A stretch of 64,000 nucleotides of DNA from Humulus lupulus (Eukaryota; Streptophyta; Magnoliopsida; Rosales; Cannabaceae). The translations under genes and the position numbers were made by a program. Position 1 is the first letter of the stretch. Every line of letters starts with the position of its first letter. The stretch lies in NCBI RefSeq assembly GCF_963169125.1, contig NC_084798.1, positions 173,629,980 to 173,693,979 of the forward strand, written 5' to 3'. The notes below the pieces were generated by a model. That model made no database searches, was not told where the DNA came from, and saw only the letters and a program-made list of their open reading frames with translations. Positions 40,681-51,479 of this stretch are shown one piece after another.

Positions 40681-42214
40681 AGAGGAGTCGCTGATCAAGT
40701 TGAAAATTGGAAGAGGACTACAAAAAGGCTTCAAAGAAGAAGCTAGCATGATTCATCAAATCATCGCAATCGGCCCCCATAAATATCCAAAGCAGGCGCC
40801 TAGCCTCACGAGCCCCAATAGGTGCTTGGCTAAGTGCGAAACAGGCCTTTTGTCTTGTGACACACAGACATATATATATATATATATAAGTATTTATAAT
40901 ACATATATGTGAGAGCAGTGAACCTTATGAGACAACATTTGAATCTATAAGGACTAGCTACCCTTATAGAATTTGAGAAACTCAAAAGGTCCCTCAAAAG
41001 TGACCTCGTCACGAACAAACCCATCCTGTAAAGGGATCACGTCGCAGAAGATGAAAGGGGAACCCAAAGAGATCCCTAAGTCTGGATTGACTGAGTTTCC
41101 TTACCAAGGGAAAAAGGGCCATGAAAATAGGTGTTCACAAGGTTTCACAAGGACCATCTCCCTACAAGGGTCCCGACTCGAGGAAAGATCACCTCAAAAA
41201 CCATAAAAGGGTCTCAAAGAAGATGTTTATGAAAAGGGTCTCCAAGAAGACACTTATGAAAAGGATCTCAAAGAAGATGCTTGCGAAAATGGTCTCAAAG
41301 AAGACACTTGCGAAAAGGGTCTCAAAGAAGACTCTTACAAAAAGGGTCTGACTGAAGACGCTTGCAAAATGGGTCTCGAAGAAGACGCTTGCAAAAATAG
41401 TACTATGCATAATGACGAGTAGGATACTTCTCGCACAAATTAAAATGCGCGCGCAAAAATATATAAAAGGATAGCGAGAACCCAAAGGGTCAACATATCC
41501 TTACGAGTAATCAAGGTGCACCAAGAAACACGAATTACACGCGGTAGAGGGGTCCCAAAGGGAACCCTTTTAAAAATAAAGCTATTGACCATGAAGAATT
41601 GCGAAGATCCCTCACAAAAAAAAAAAGAATGGCTTGTCAAAGTCCTAGACTAAGGAATACAAGGCGGCGAGACACCTTACACCTTGCAAGAGGATCTCGC
41701 ATAGCAAGGGCACCCTCCCTCAACAAGACTACCGTCGACTTTACAACTCAATTGGGCTCCATTCCTTTATTAGACATCTATATAAATGCCACCTTCAGAC
41801 ATAAATGAAGATTGAAGTCACGGAAACACAAAAGAAGGTTAAGAAGCCTCACACAGCGAGAGGGCCCTCGGATAGAGAGACCAACTATAGCCTAATGCTT
41901 CTTGTATAAATGTTTAACGTGCCCCTAAGCCTCGTATAAGCCTTACCCTTGGAAGGAAGGTCGATGAAGGCCCCGGGATGTCAACGGATGAAGCGCGAAG
42001 AAAAGGAGGCAAGCCTCACCATGTGAGAGGGTCCCACTGTGTGAGACCATCTTGCATAGCAAGGTCTTCATCGCCCAATAGTGCTGAATGACATCCTTCA
42101 GTGCTTTATAGGCCTCCAAGAATAATGCAAGTATCGCACTCATGAAAAATAAGTATAAACATCATGATAAGTCTACAAGGACGTCTAAAGACCTCCTCAT
42201 AGACTTGGGGCAAG
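40681..42214 (+). other. 3' interior of the gag-only Ty3 element, no pol
   Basis: No protease, RT or integrase motif is visible in any frame. A TATATA microsatellite lies at 40869-40890. Coding traces are Lys/Ser/Arg-rich. Words such as CCTCGTATAAG and TCGCATAGCAAGG echo the GC-rich repeats of the LTR. The interior ends in the polypurine tract before 42215. Confidence 0.6.
41205..41398 (+). repeat. 27-bp tandem repeats, about seven copies, encoding a 9-residue basic unit
   Basis: AAAGGGTCTCAAAGAAGACGCTTGCGA-like units follow one another. In the frame starting at 41121 they encode about six copies of a K-R-V-S-K-K-T-L-A-like unit. The length is an exact multiple of three. The tail may once have been a basic nucleic-acid-binding extension of Gag; that is inference. 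Confidence 0.85.
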
Positions 42215-43797
42215 TGTGGATGCCAAAAATCCACCAAGGAAAAAATTTCTTGTCCATGGTTGGAATACATGGCTAACGGTCACTTAGTCATGCTATCGTG
42301 CTCGGACCTATAGGTCTTGTGAATATGGAATAATTTCCCTTAAAGCTTCCCTCGGTCAAAGTACGAAGACCCTAGGCGCACATCTTCCTCGGCCAATGGC
42401 CTCGCATAGTGAGGTCCCATCCCCGTGTGCAGGCCTTCGAGCTTCTCGCGTGATGGCACTAGGCGCGTGTGAATATGGGAGATTGTCCCAAGGGAAACAT
42501 AACATTATAAGCCATGAAGTTTGGCCTTGCTAAGATAAGGGTCCAAACTAAGCGTTGCAAGAGGACGGGTGCACAAGGGCCTCACATAGCAAGGTTCGGC
42601 ATGCCTGCGCGAGGTTGACATGCTCATGGGTTGAGATGCACTTGTCTGCATAAAGGTTGTCAAAGGCACCCGAGACGTACGCCACAGATGTCGAGGGCAC
42701 TAGAGCCATATGCCTCAACCGCGCTTGCATCTCACGACCTTACCTCGTGCAGCAAGGCACGCTGCACCATGGTCCCGCACACTAGCGCCTTGCACAGCGA
42801 GGCACACCTCACCTCGCCTGCGCTTGCATCTCACGACCCTACCTCGCACCAGCGTCTCACGCAGCAGGGCACGCCGCACCACGGTCTCGTGCACCAGCGC
42901 CTCGCACAGCGAGGCACACCTCGCCTTGCCCGTGCATGCATCTCGCAACCCTGCCTCGCGCCAGCATCTCGTGCAGAAAGGCACGATGCACCACGGTTCC
43001 ATGCACCAGCGCCTCGCACAGCGAGGCACACCTCTCATCGCCTCGCATGACCACCCATCACAAGCGGCGCCGAGGGCGTTGTGAGCATCCCATGCCGAGG
43101 GTGTCGCGTCAGGAATGTCCTGAGGGTATCACATCAAGGATGTCACGAAGTCACCCATCATAAGGGGTGCTGGGGGTGTCGCGACGAAGGCCTCACGAGA
43201 CACCTTTTGGCTCATTTTCATAGGGCCATCTCGCAAGGTCCTTGATTGCCAAGCGTCTTGGAATAACATATAAAGATTTCAACACTTGAGGTCCTTGGGA
43301 ATAAGGTACCTTGCGAGGGTAAGAACCTGTGGCTCGAGGAGCTCGTACAGGTAAGGAATGCACCAGCAAACCAATAGGAGTTAGAGTACGAACATGATGT
43401 CCCCGCTAGACAAGTAGAGGCAGTACAAGAATGGTTCATAGAAAGTAATCCCCTAGCATGCCTAGGAGGTTCGTACCAGAGCCGACCACCACTCTTCCAA
43501 CACCACTACAGCCTGTGCTACTACCCTAACAGTGTAGCCAAGTACCTTCTTGTCCCCTGGGACCACCTTGTATTAGAGGCCATTAGAGTCAGTCTATAAA
43601 TAGATCTCTACCCCTCAAGCAAAGGGGTTGGAAAATTTATTGTATACTCAGGCTATTAAGCAATATACGAATGTTTACTCCATTGTTGATCTATGTTTAT
43701 TTTTCCTTAAGTCTATTCTAAGTTTTTATCTAGCTATCTCCATACTTACCTTTGAGTTTTCCGACCCAACATCGTTGACGAGTTCTCACCGTCAACA
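42215..43797 (+). repeat. 3' LTR of the gag-only Ty3 element
   Basis: It starts TGTGGATGCC and ends CCGTCAACA. The TATA box TATAAATA is at 43595-43602. It holds three copies of the approximately 120-bp unit with CCTCGCACAGCGAGG (about 42715-43035), against two in the 5' LTR, and lacks about 70 bp around 43480 relative to it. Confidence 0.9.
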
Positions 43798-43802
43798 AAA
43801 GT

Positions 43803-45057
43803 ATTTTTATGGGTGATGGTTGACACTCTTGGAGTTGGAAATTTATCAATTAGCGCTAAAAAATGGATGTTATCATTTTAGGACAAACAATGTTAACGAA
43901 TATTGATCAAAAGATAGACTAATCAATTTATTGGAATCTAAATGACATAAGAACCTTCATGATTTTACGAAATGATATTAAGAGCCAAAATAAAGAACAA
44001 AACAAAATTAGATAAAAAAATACACAAACTTTTTTTCTTTTTTTTTTTTATGACATAAATTGAAAACAAATGTAGTACTGTTGATTTTTTTTTTATTTGA
44101 AAATATTTTTCCTTCAACAAAACTACAAAAGATGAAGATTCAAAATGTTGCTCTTTTTCTTTTTTTCATTCATTTTTTTATATATTTTTTTCTTTCTTTT
44201 TTATATATAATTTTTTTGACAAGAGACAACATAAGAATAAAGAAAAAAAATACAAGAAATTAAAAAATACAATAAAATACAACAAATGCTCTTTAAAACA
44301 AAAATTACCCCTCTAGTAAATGTTATGTTTTAAATTCCCAAAAATTAATTTTACCAACTCAAATGATCAATAAAAGTTTTCAAAGATGTTTTCTCATTCT
44401 CACAACTCACAAAAAATTAAAAGCTTTAATCTTTAGGATTTTTCACAACTGAACGTGTTAAAAAAACTTTTTTTTCACATGGTTGGTTGTGCATGAAATT
44501 ACTCTAAAAAATTACTTCCTAATAATAAAAATGGTAAAAACTATTTCACAAAAATTTTGTTATGAATTTTGCAAAAAATTAACTCAAAATTTCAAAATGG
44601 TAATCAAAATATATTTCAACGCATGATTATGCTCACTACCCCTCAACTTTAGATGAGACATTGTCCTCAATGTCCAACATTATGCGTTATGCACATTGTG
44701 GGAGCAAATGAGAAAATGATAACCAACGAAAAACAACAAAACCCCAAAAAGTAAAATCCGCAACATAAATTAAAGACACAAATTAAAATAAAGCACATTA
44801 AAAAGAAAGATAAAACATGATCAGTCTTCGGTAGACAAAAGCATCGCTCTCAAGTAAGTAACATTTTCACGATAAAAAAAATGTTCGGTTTCAACATCGT
44901 GGAGGAACTTGTGTGAATGTTTCTTTGCAAATATTTTGATGTTTTCCTCAATGATTAAGTCTATCACATCAGTATGATAGCTCTCATTTTCTGTTGGAGT
45001 GGTTGGAAGAATTTATGTATGGGAAAGAGTTTCACTCCAAATGATAATAGCATCACC
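43803..45057 (-). other. LARD-like interior, central AT-rich part
   Basis: Poly-A/T tracts dominate 43980-44300. On the minus strand the C-terminal part of the split reading frame (see 44821-47503) occupies 45057-44821. Nothing else is supported. Confidence 0.6.
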
Positions 45058-47503
45058 TATTGGGGGTTTTTTTTCCCTAATTAAAACCCAATTTCTTTGT
45101 TATCTCATTTTATTATCAATAAAATAATATAAATAATTTTTTTGACTTGGTCAATCACTTTGCTCAAATGTTTTATTTTCATGATTATTTGTTTAACATA
45201 AACTTCTATTAAATCCCGAGCATATAGTTAATCATATTTATAGTGACGTAATCACAGTGGAATATAAATATGATTATATGCTCGAAATAAGTTAGTCTTA
45301 AGATTAGTCAGTGCATAGGATTTACACTGACTCGTCAATCTACAATATGATCTACTTACACATCACAGTGTTATGTTCTTTCCAGAACATTAGCAAAGTA
45401 GATAAGATCAGATGTATTTGTCACATTGGACTTGACCGATATTGATAGTAGAGAGGATAAGTAAACATACTGTTATTATCTATTCTAGTCATATCATATA
45501 GTTTACCATAGGTCAATTCAATCCCAATTTTGAGTGGTTAGTATTCTAACTGATTGTATTATTTGAGTTCCTTGACTTGTTCGTTACCAGCTTACCCTAC
45601 GAACTAGCCCATACTTACATCTTGGGAACTCGGTAGTATAATTGAGTGGGAGTGTTAATCATAGATATGAACATCTATAGCTTCTAATGGAGAATTTAAA
45701 TGATTGTTTCCTTTTAGTTTGGTTCAAGGTGCTAAATGATAGAGATCTCATTTCAGTAATTAATATTATTTTGCTGAAATATAATTTACAAGGAACTAAG
45801 TGTTCTAAGGATAAAATACAATGAGGGGTAAAGCGGTATTTTAATCCCATCTCATTGTAGACCGTCTATAGAGGATTGAGTAAAAATTATGGTTGTAACA
45901 AAGGATAATTAATAATGTATCTATATTTGTTATAGAGCATTCATTGAGTTCAAGAGTGCAATTATGAGTCTTTAGTGGAGTCACGAGGAATTAATAAGTT
46001 AGTAAATTTATTTGTTAGAATTATGATAACTTATTGGAGCTTGATTTCATAGGCTCATGGTCCCCACTGTACCTTAGATAAAATCATCTAGATAGTCTCA
46101 ATTAATTGATTTAATTATCAATTAGAATTATCAAAGCTGACTAGGTCAATTTTTGATAGTTTCATAGAGTTATGTAATTTAGAAAAGAAAAGATAAATTA
46201 GGACAGATTTACTAATTAAGATAAACTGGTGTCTAAATTAATAAATAAGTTTAAATCAAGGTTCAAATTATAAATAATTAATTTAATGAAAGATTTAAAT
46301 AATTATTTACTTAATTAAATCGATAGAAAATAATACAGACCTTGATTTTAAGTCCAATAAGCTTATAATTAAATGGAAATTTCACGAGCCTAAAGTTCAT
46401 GATAATTTTGACCTAGGACTGATATTATCTATTATTTTAATGATTTTTTAATTAAATTAAATGGTCTAATTGAGTCTATAAAAGGAGTGCTAAGTGAGAG
46501 ATGAAAAACACTAGTTTTTGAGAAGATCAGAAGATCTAGTAGGTTTTATATTCTCTCTACAAACATAACTCCTTTTCTAAGCCTCATTATTCTTTTATCT
46601 TCTTCTCTCTGTATCTATCTCATGTGTTGAGAATGGCTCACCCTAGTCTAGGTGATTCTAAGGATACTTTGGAAGGATGTGCTTACAATTGAAGAACGGT
46701 TTAGTTTCTTGGTAATACCTCGTGACAGAAAGGATACAAGGGTTAGAGAAACTGAAGAAAAGACTCTATCATTCCCCTGTGTATAATGTAAGTGTTCTTT
46801 TCATTATTTCTGTTTAAATTCAATTTTAGAAACATATTCTAAGTTATCTTATATTAATATATTTAATATATGACTTACATGAAAATAAATAAGATCATGT
46901 ATAAGTTTTCCTAACATCATACTCATCGAGTTTAGGAATGGGAGTAAATGATGGCGTTGTGGTCTCAGGCTGAGATGGTAATTGACTTAGAGTATGTGCA
47001 TTAATAGCGTTGGTCAATTTTGAAAGTTGAGTACTAGTTTCCTTAAAATCTTCAACAAATTGTCTATTGAACTCTCTTTTCTCCTCTATAAATGTGTGTC
47101 AAGTGTCCTCTAAGGAATTCTTATCGGTCCAGACATTATATGTAGGTTCATGTGGGAAGTTATGAAAAATTTGCTCAAAATTCATGTTAAGTGGTGCATG
47201 GTAGTTGTACTCAGGTTTCCAACTAAAGTCTGCGGGGTTTGTCCAACTAGAATTATGATTTCTATAGTCGACTCTTGCAAAGTCATAATAATGTTCATCA
47301 TAATCTACCTTGGGAACCTCGTAACTTTCTCTATTAAACTTAGTTTCTAAGGCCTCGTGTTCTCGGTACTCTTTTACATTAAGTTTGCATGCACCTCTAA
47401 AACGGCTAGTATACTCAATAGCACTAGAATTATGATTGTTTTCAACTGAAGGATTATATATTGGAAAATACATCTCGAAACATTTCTTTTCGTCTGCATT
47501 CAT
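44821..47503 (-). pseudogene. Uncharacterised reading frame of the LARD-like element, split by a copia solo LTR
   Basis: On the minus strand the frame begins MNADEKKCFEMYFPIYNPSV at 47503. It continues with a Tyr/Asn/His-rich segment (DEHYYDFARVDYRNHNSSW) and NMNFEQIFHNFPHEPTYN. A TGA follows at 47101-47099, then open codons continue (EKREFNRQFVEDFKETSTQL) to the LTR at 46916. After the LTR the same frame resumes at about 45056 (EENIKIFAKKHSHKFLHDVE) and ends in TGA near 44821. Two in-frame stops break about 270 codons. There is no zinc knuckle, protease or RT motif, and I recognise no family. Its place, about 1.1 kb after the primer site, is where gag would be. It could be a diverged gag or an acquired frame. 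Confidence 0.55.
45058..46916 (+). mobile_element. Solo LTR of a Ty1/copia family (1,859 bp)
   Basis: It starts TATTGGGGG (TGTTGGGG in the other copy) and ends CCTAACA. It matches the LTR at 53882-55737 in inverted orientation along its full length. A TATA box, TATAAAAG, is at 46477-46484. The flanks TCACC (45053-45057) and TCATA (46917-46921) share only TCA, so the target duplication has decayed. No interior sequence is present. Confidence 0.85.
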
Positions 47504-48646
47504 TTTTTTTTTCTTTTGTGATTTTTTTATTATTATTTTTTATTTTATTTTTTTGCTTTTTTTTTGTTTTACTTGATTCCAGGTTGATTTGAGGTTTTTA
47601 GAATGGTCTCACTTAAGACCCACACTTTATCTAGAGCTCCCCGAGGTTCATAGATAATTGTGGAGAGGATCACAATTCATAAAAGCGGTCCTCTTACAAC
47701 CAATACTTACTAGAACTCCTTGAAGTTACTAAGTAAGCATGGATGAAACTTTACTCAAATTGGCTTTTAAGCAAAAATTGCTTATGTTAACAAAACAAGC
47801 TCTATTTTTACTATATATATATATTTAATTTTTTATTTTTTTTAAGATTTAAAACCTAAAACTTAAAAAAAAAACTAATAACAATAAAAAAAATAAAGAG
47901 ACAAATCTAACAATAATAAATAAAAAAAATTATCTAAACACAAGAAATAAGATGCTCACAAAGTCTAATAAATATTATAGAAAAAAATATATACAAATAA
48001 ATAAAAGGGCTAAAGAAAAAATTCTAAGAAAGTAACAATTTTAATATATTTTTTTTTCAAAGCTATAGGAAAAACTAACAAAGTAAACCAAAAACTAAAG
48101 TAATCCTATATGCACAAAATAATAAAATAAAAATAGCACAAAAGTGAGATAGAAAAAAAATGTAACAAATCCTAAACTCAACAATTAAAAAAAATCAAAA
48201 GAAATAAATTTAGAACTAAACTAACAAAATATAAACAACCAATTTTTTTTTAAGTTCTTTTTAATACAATAAAAAAACAGAAAAAAATTAAATAAGCTAC
48301 CAAAAATAAACTAACAAGAAAAAAAAACTAAATACACATACAAAAGCTTTTTTTACAACAATAATAAATAAAAAGAGAGCAAAAAAAAACTAACAAAAGG
48401 AACAATAACAAATCCTAGGAAAGAAATGATAGCAATTTTTTTTAGCCCAACAATGGCATAAAAAATGAACATCTAACTAAAAAGGAACAATAAAAAAATG
48501 ATAGTAACATTTTTTTAAAAAAAAAACAAGAGTAAATAAGGTAAATCTAAAAAAAAAAATTCTTCAAAAATATACACAAAAGGAAAATGATAGAATTACT
48601 TACCTCTTTTGCAAAATTTATTGAAAATCTTTTTTCACTATTACTT
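47504..48646 (-). other. LARD-like 5' leader, very AT-rich
   Basis: Between the primer site and the reading frame lies over 1 kb of A-rich plus-strand sequence with poly-T/poly-A runs (for example 47504-47560). No gene is seen. Long AT-rich leaders are common in such elements. Confidence 0.6.
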
Positions 48647-48666
48647 CCCCGGCAATGGCGCCAAAA
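48647..48666 (-). promoter_or_regulatory. Primer-binding site of the LARD-like element (tRNA-Asp type)
   Basis: The minus strand reads TTTTGGCGCCATTGCCGGGG, two bases after the LTR end TTAAACA. TGGCGCCATTGCCGGGGA-like sites pair with plant tRNA-Asp and are used by Athila-type elements. Confidence 0.85.
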
Positions 48667-48668
48667 TT

Positions 48669-49975
48669 TGTTTAATGCCCAAACATGACTTCCACTAGCG
48701 GTGGTTGTAGTATAGATCGGGCGGTCGATTCCACAAGGAGACAAAGAAATAAAGTTAACAATAAATAAAGTTAAGAGATAAATAATATGAGGAAAATAGA
48801 ACAAGTGATATATTTGTTGTTTTTGAGATTTAAAGATTAGAAATAAAGATAGAATAAAGTGTGATGTAACAAAATGTAACAAGTAGGAATGATCAAGAGT
48901 CACCAATATGCATAATTATTTATTTGGAACTTTGATTCACAAAAATTACACAAATAAATAGTTCACATCCCAACTATTCATTTGGAAGAATTAACATTGA
49001 AGCACAAATATATTTCACAAAAATGCATTCAAGTGGTTGATATTCTTTACTATAGAAAGATGAGATAAATCTTATGAGAAATCTAAAAATGACATTATAC
49101 CATTGACAACAATGCAATAAAAGATATTATGCTAGAAATTCTCATAAAATTATAGAGAGAAAATATGAGAAATGAGACTAAAATTTAGTAGAGTTTTGCT
49201 ACCTAAAAAATTACATTCCAAATGTGAAAGAACAGTCCCTATTTATAGAAAAAGAAAAGGATTAAAAAGAAATTAAACTACAAATGGGATTTACAAAATA
49301 AATCTGAAACATTAATAATAAAATATGATTTTAAAAAATAAAATCTTATAATTAATATTAACCTAGCTATTTTAGTGAATGGTCATCATGCACATTTTTC
49401 TAAATTAATACAAAATGTGAGCTTTAAAGCTAAAAATGGAAGGGTCCAAAGCCCAAAGTGCACACAAAATGGCTTGGAACCACAATGTGGGAGCTGGTGG
49501 GTTTGACCAACACGCAGCCAGTTGGTGCACACCATGTGGCGCTCAGCAGCTGAGGAAAGGGCAAGCAAGGTGGGTCAGGCGTGCGAGCAGCTTGCATGTT
49601 GGTGGGTTAGGCGGGCGGGCAGGCGCGGGTCGGGCGCTGGTCAAGCTAGGGAGCTCGGATGCATGGCGAGCCAAAATCGTGCCATGTGGCACTGTTGGTG
49701 AGAGAGAGAGAAAAGGGGCTGGGCTTGTTTTCATGGGCTTTGATCTTCAAAAATGCCATTTTTCTCCTTTTTAAAAAAAAATTATTTATTTATTTTTTTC
49801 TTGTTAATCCAAATGCCAAAAATGCAATTTATTCCTACAAAATAACAATAAATTAAATTATAGTCAATTATTTTCAATCATCAAATCTATCATAGTAACT
49901 CAATGAAAATAATAATTAAATCTTAACTTATTTTGACATTTAAAATCAATAAATATGCATTTTTACCACTAATCA
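48669..49975 (-). repeat. 5' LTR of the LARD-like element (1,307 bp)
   Basis: On the minus strand it runs from TGATTAG (49975) to TTAAACA (48669). A minus-strand TATA box (TATAAATA) is at 49247-49240. It is about 358 bp shorter than the other copy. CTTGA at 49976-49980 is the right target duplication. Confidence 0.88.
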
Positions 49976-51198
49976 CTTGACGAAGCTATTATGGGAGGTC
50001 CTGCCTTTATGAGATGGATGCATCCTTTCGAAAGGTACATGAAAAAATTGAAAATTTTCGTGTGGAAAAAAACTCATCTGGAAGGTCCATAGCAGAAGGA
50101 TACGTTGCAGATGAGGCTTTGACATTTTGTTCCATGTATTTCAAAGGTGTGGAAACAAAATTTAATAAGACTGGTCGGAATGAAGATGTACCTTATGTCG
50201 ATCGACATCTCTAAGTGTTTCAATCTCAGTGTCTTCCACTCAGTAAGGGAAATCCTGTGTCACTCGACGAGAAGACTGGAAACACAGCTGAGTGATTCAT
50301 TATGGAGAACTCTCCTGAAACTGAGGAGTATTTAAAGTATGTTTATTAAACTTTAATATTCTCATTCTTCAAACTCCAATATGTTTCATCTTCATAATCA
50401 TTAATGTATGTTAATAAATAGGGAACACTTGCTTGAGGTTCAAGAAAGGGATCCAGATGCTAACCATAAGTTGTTACAGAAGAAAGTTTTTCGTTCGTTG
50501 TTTCATAAGAAGGTAATTTCTACTTTGCAAGGTGTTTACTGCTAATTTTTTAAATCTAGTAGTTGAAATTTCTCATTTTAATATTATTTTTTTCCTGGTT
50601 TAGATATATGACTTGCACCATCTTGGGTCATTAGATTATGGGGATGAATTGCTGGCATTAGTGTCTGGGTATTATTTATTAGCCTACTCATATGAAGCAT
50701 GTATAGTGAACGTGTTTGATTTCTCACATACAATCGAGATCAAAATCGCATCATACAGAATTGTGGAGTGTCTGTTGCTGAGATAGAAGGTTTTAACTAT
50801 TACGGGCAACTTGAAGGAATACTAGAGTTGTCTCTTTCTGGTGCCTATTCGGTTGTGTTGTTCCGATGTAAATGGTTCAACATACATCCGAAAAAGAAGA
50901 AAATATTTACTAAAAATAGCATCACTAGTATCAATGTCGCTGGTGAGTGGTATAGAGATGAATCGTTTATACGTGCTAGTCAAGCGAAACATGTTTTATA
51001 TATCGATGATCTCGTTAGGGAACAAGATTGGAAAATAGTTCAAGAAGTGAATCATCGCCAAGTTTCAGACATTCTAGATGACCCAAAAATGATTAGCGAA
51101 ATTGATGTTGTGCACGACACTAGTTTAGGCAATTTTGTATTAACTGTCGAACTTGGAGAATTGGTTGTACAACAATCTGATCAACCAATAACAGGATG
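49976..51198 (+). pseudogene. tnpD: CACTA TnpD transposase, C-terminal part (DUF4218 and DUF4216-like)
   Basis: Coding cut at 20828 resumes: GGPAFMRWMHPFERYMKKLK (near 49991-50050), then EGYVADEALTFC (50095), the classic end of DUF4218. Further exons follow: 50422-50512 (AG before, donor AAG|GTAATT) and from 50604 (after TGGTTTAG), with YDLHHLGSLDYGDELLALVSG. The DUF4216-like domain follows, with YYGQLEGILELS (near 50799), VVLFRCKWF (50853) and FIRASQAKHVLYIDD (50968-51012), to a stop at 51199. An acidic tail continues in another frame to about 51350. Frameshifts near 50030 and 50790 inactivate it. DUF4216 commonly forms the C-terminus of plant CACTA transposases. Confidence 0.82.
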
Positions 51199-51479
51199 AT
51201 GAAGATTTTATTAATGACGACGAAAATGATATGTTGGAAGACTTAGAAGACACATATGAGGAAGATGAAGTGGTTATCAACCTAAGTGATGATAATGTTG
51301 AGCTTTTGTCCTCAGTAGATGTAAACTTAATCAATGATGATAGTGATTAGTCTACTTAGATGTTTGTATCTTTGTTTGTAAAACTTTATATCAAGAAATA
51401 ATATACATGTTTTTCAGTATAATGATTCCAATAATTTAAATATAAGTTTGAATGTTTAAAATAGCCAAAAAAATTTGTT

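Larger units (their letters stand above)
22764..43797 (+). mobile_element. Gag-only Ty3-type LTR retrotransposon, carrying a solo LTR and Tat2
   Basis: LTRs of 1,602 bp (22764-24365) and 1,583 bp (42215-43797) are flanked by a perfect AAAGT duplication (22759-22763 and 43798-43802). The primer site TTTGGCGCCGTCTGTGGGAA (24367-24386) and the polypurine tract GACTTGGGGCAAG (about 42202-42214) are in the right places. After removal of the two inner insertions the interior is about 3.1 kb and contains a Ty3 gag followed by a repeat-rich tail, without any pol domain. It is non-autonomous and was mobilised in trans. Confidence 0.85.
20829..49975 (-). mobile_element. Non-autonomous minus-strand LTR retrotransposon (LARD-like), carrying nested elements
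   Basis: Its LTRs are 20829-22493 and 48669-49975, and it is flanked by the perfect 5-bp duplication CTTGA (20824-20828 and 49976-49980). On the minus strand the LTR begins TGATTAG and ends TTAAACA (TTAAATA in the left copy). A primer site TTTTGGCGCCATTGCCGGGG (48666-48647) follows, complementary to a tRNA-Asp-type 3' end, and a polypurine tract AGTCGGGGGTTG (22505-22494) precedes the 3' LTR. Without nested insertions the interior is only about 3.3 kb and holds one unusual reading frame, with no protease, RT or integrase. It is therefore a parasite of another family, possibly Athila-like by its primer site. Confidence 0.85.

Noticed and set aside
41189..41485. Minus-strand Phe/Ala/Ser-rich frame of 98 codons with 9-residue repeats
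   Set aside because: It is the complement of the 27-bp tandem repeat. The period of three keeps all frames open, and the plus-strand frame is the more plausible one next to gag.
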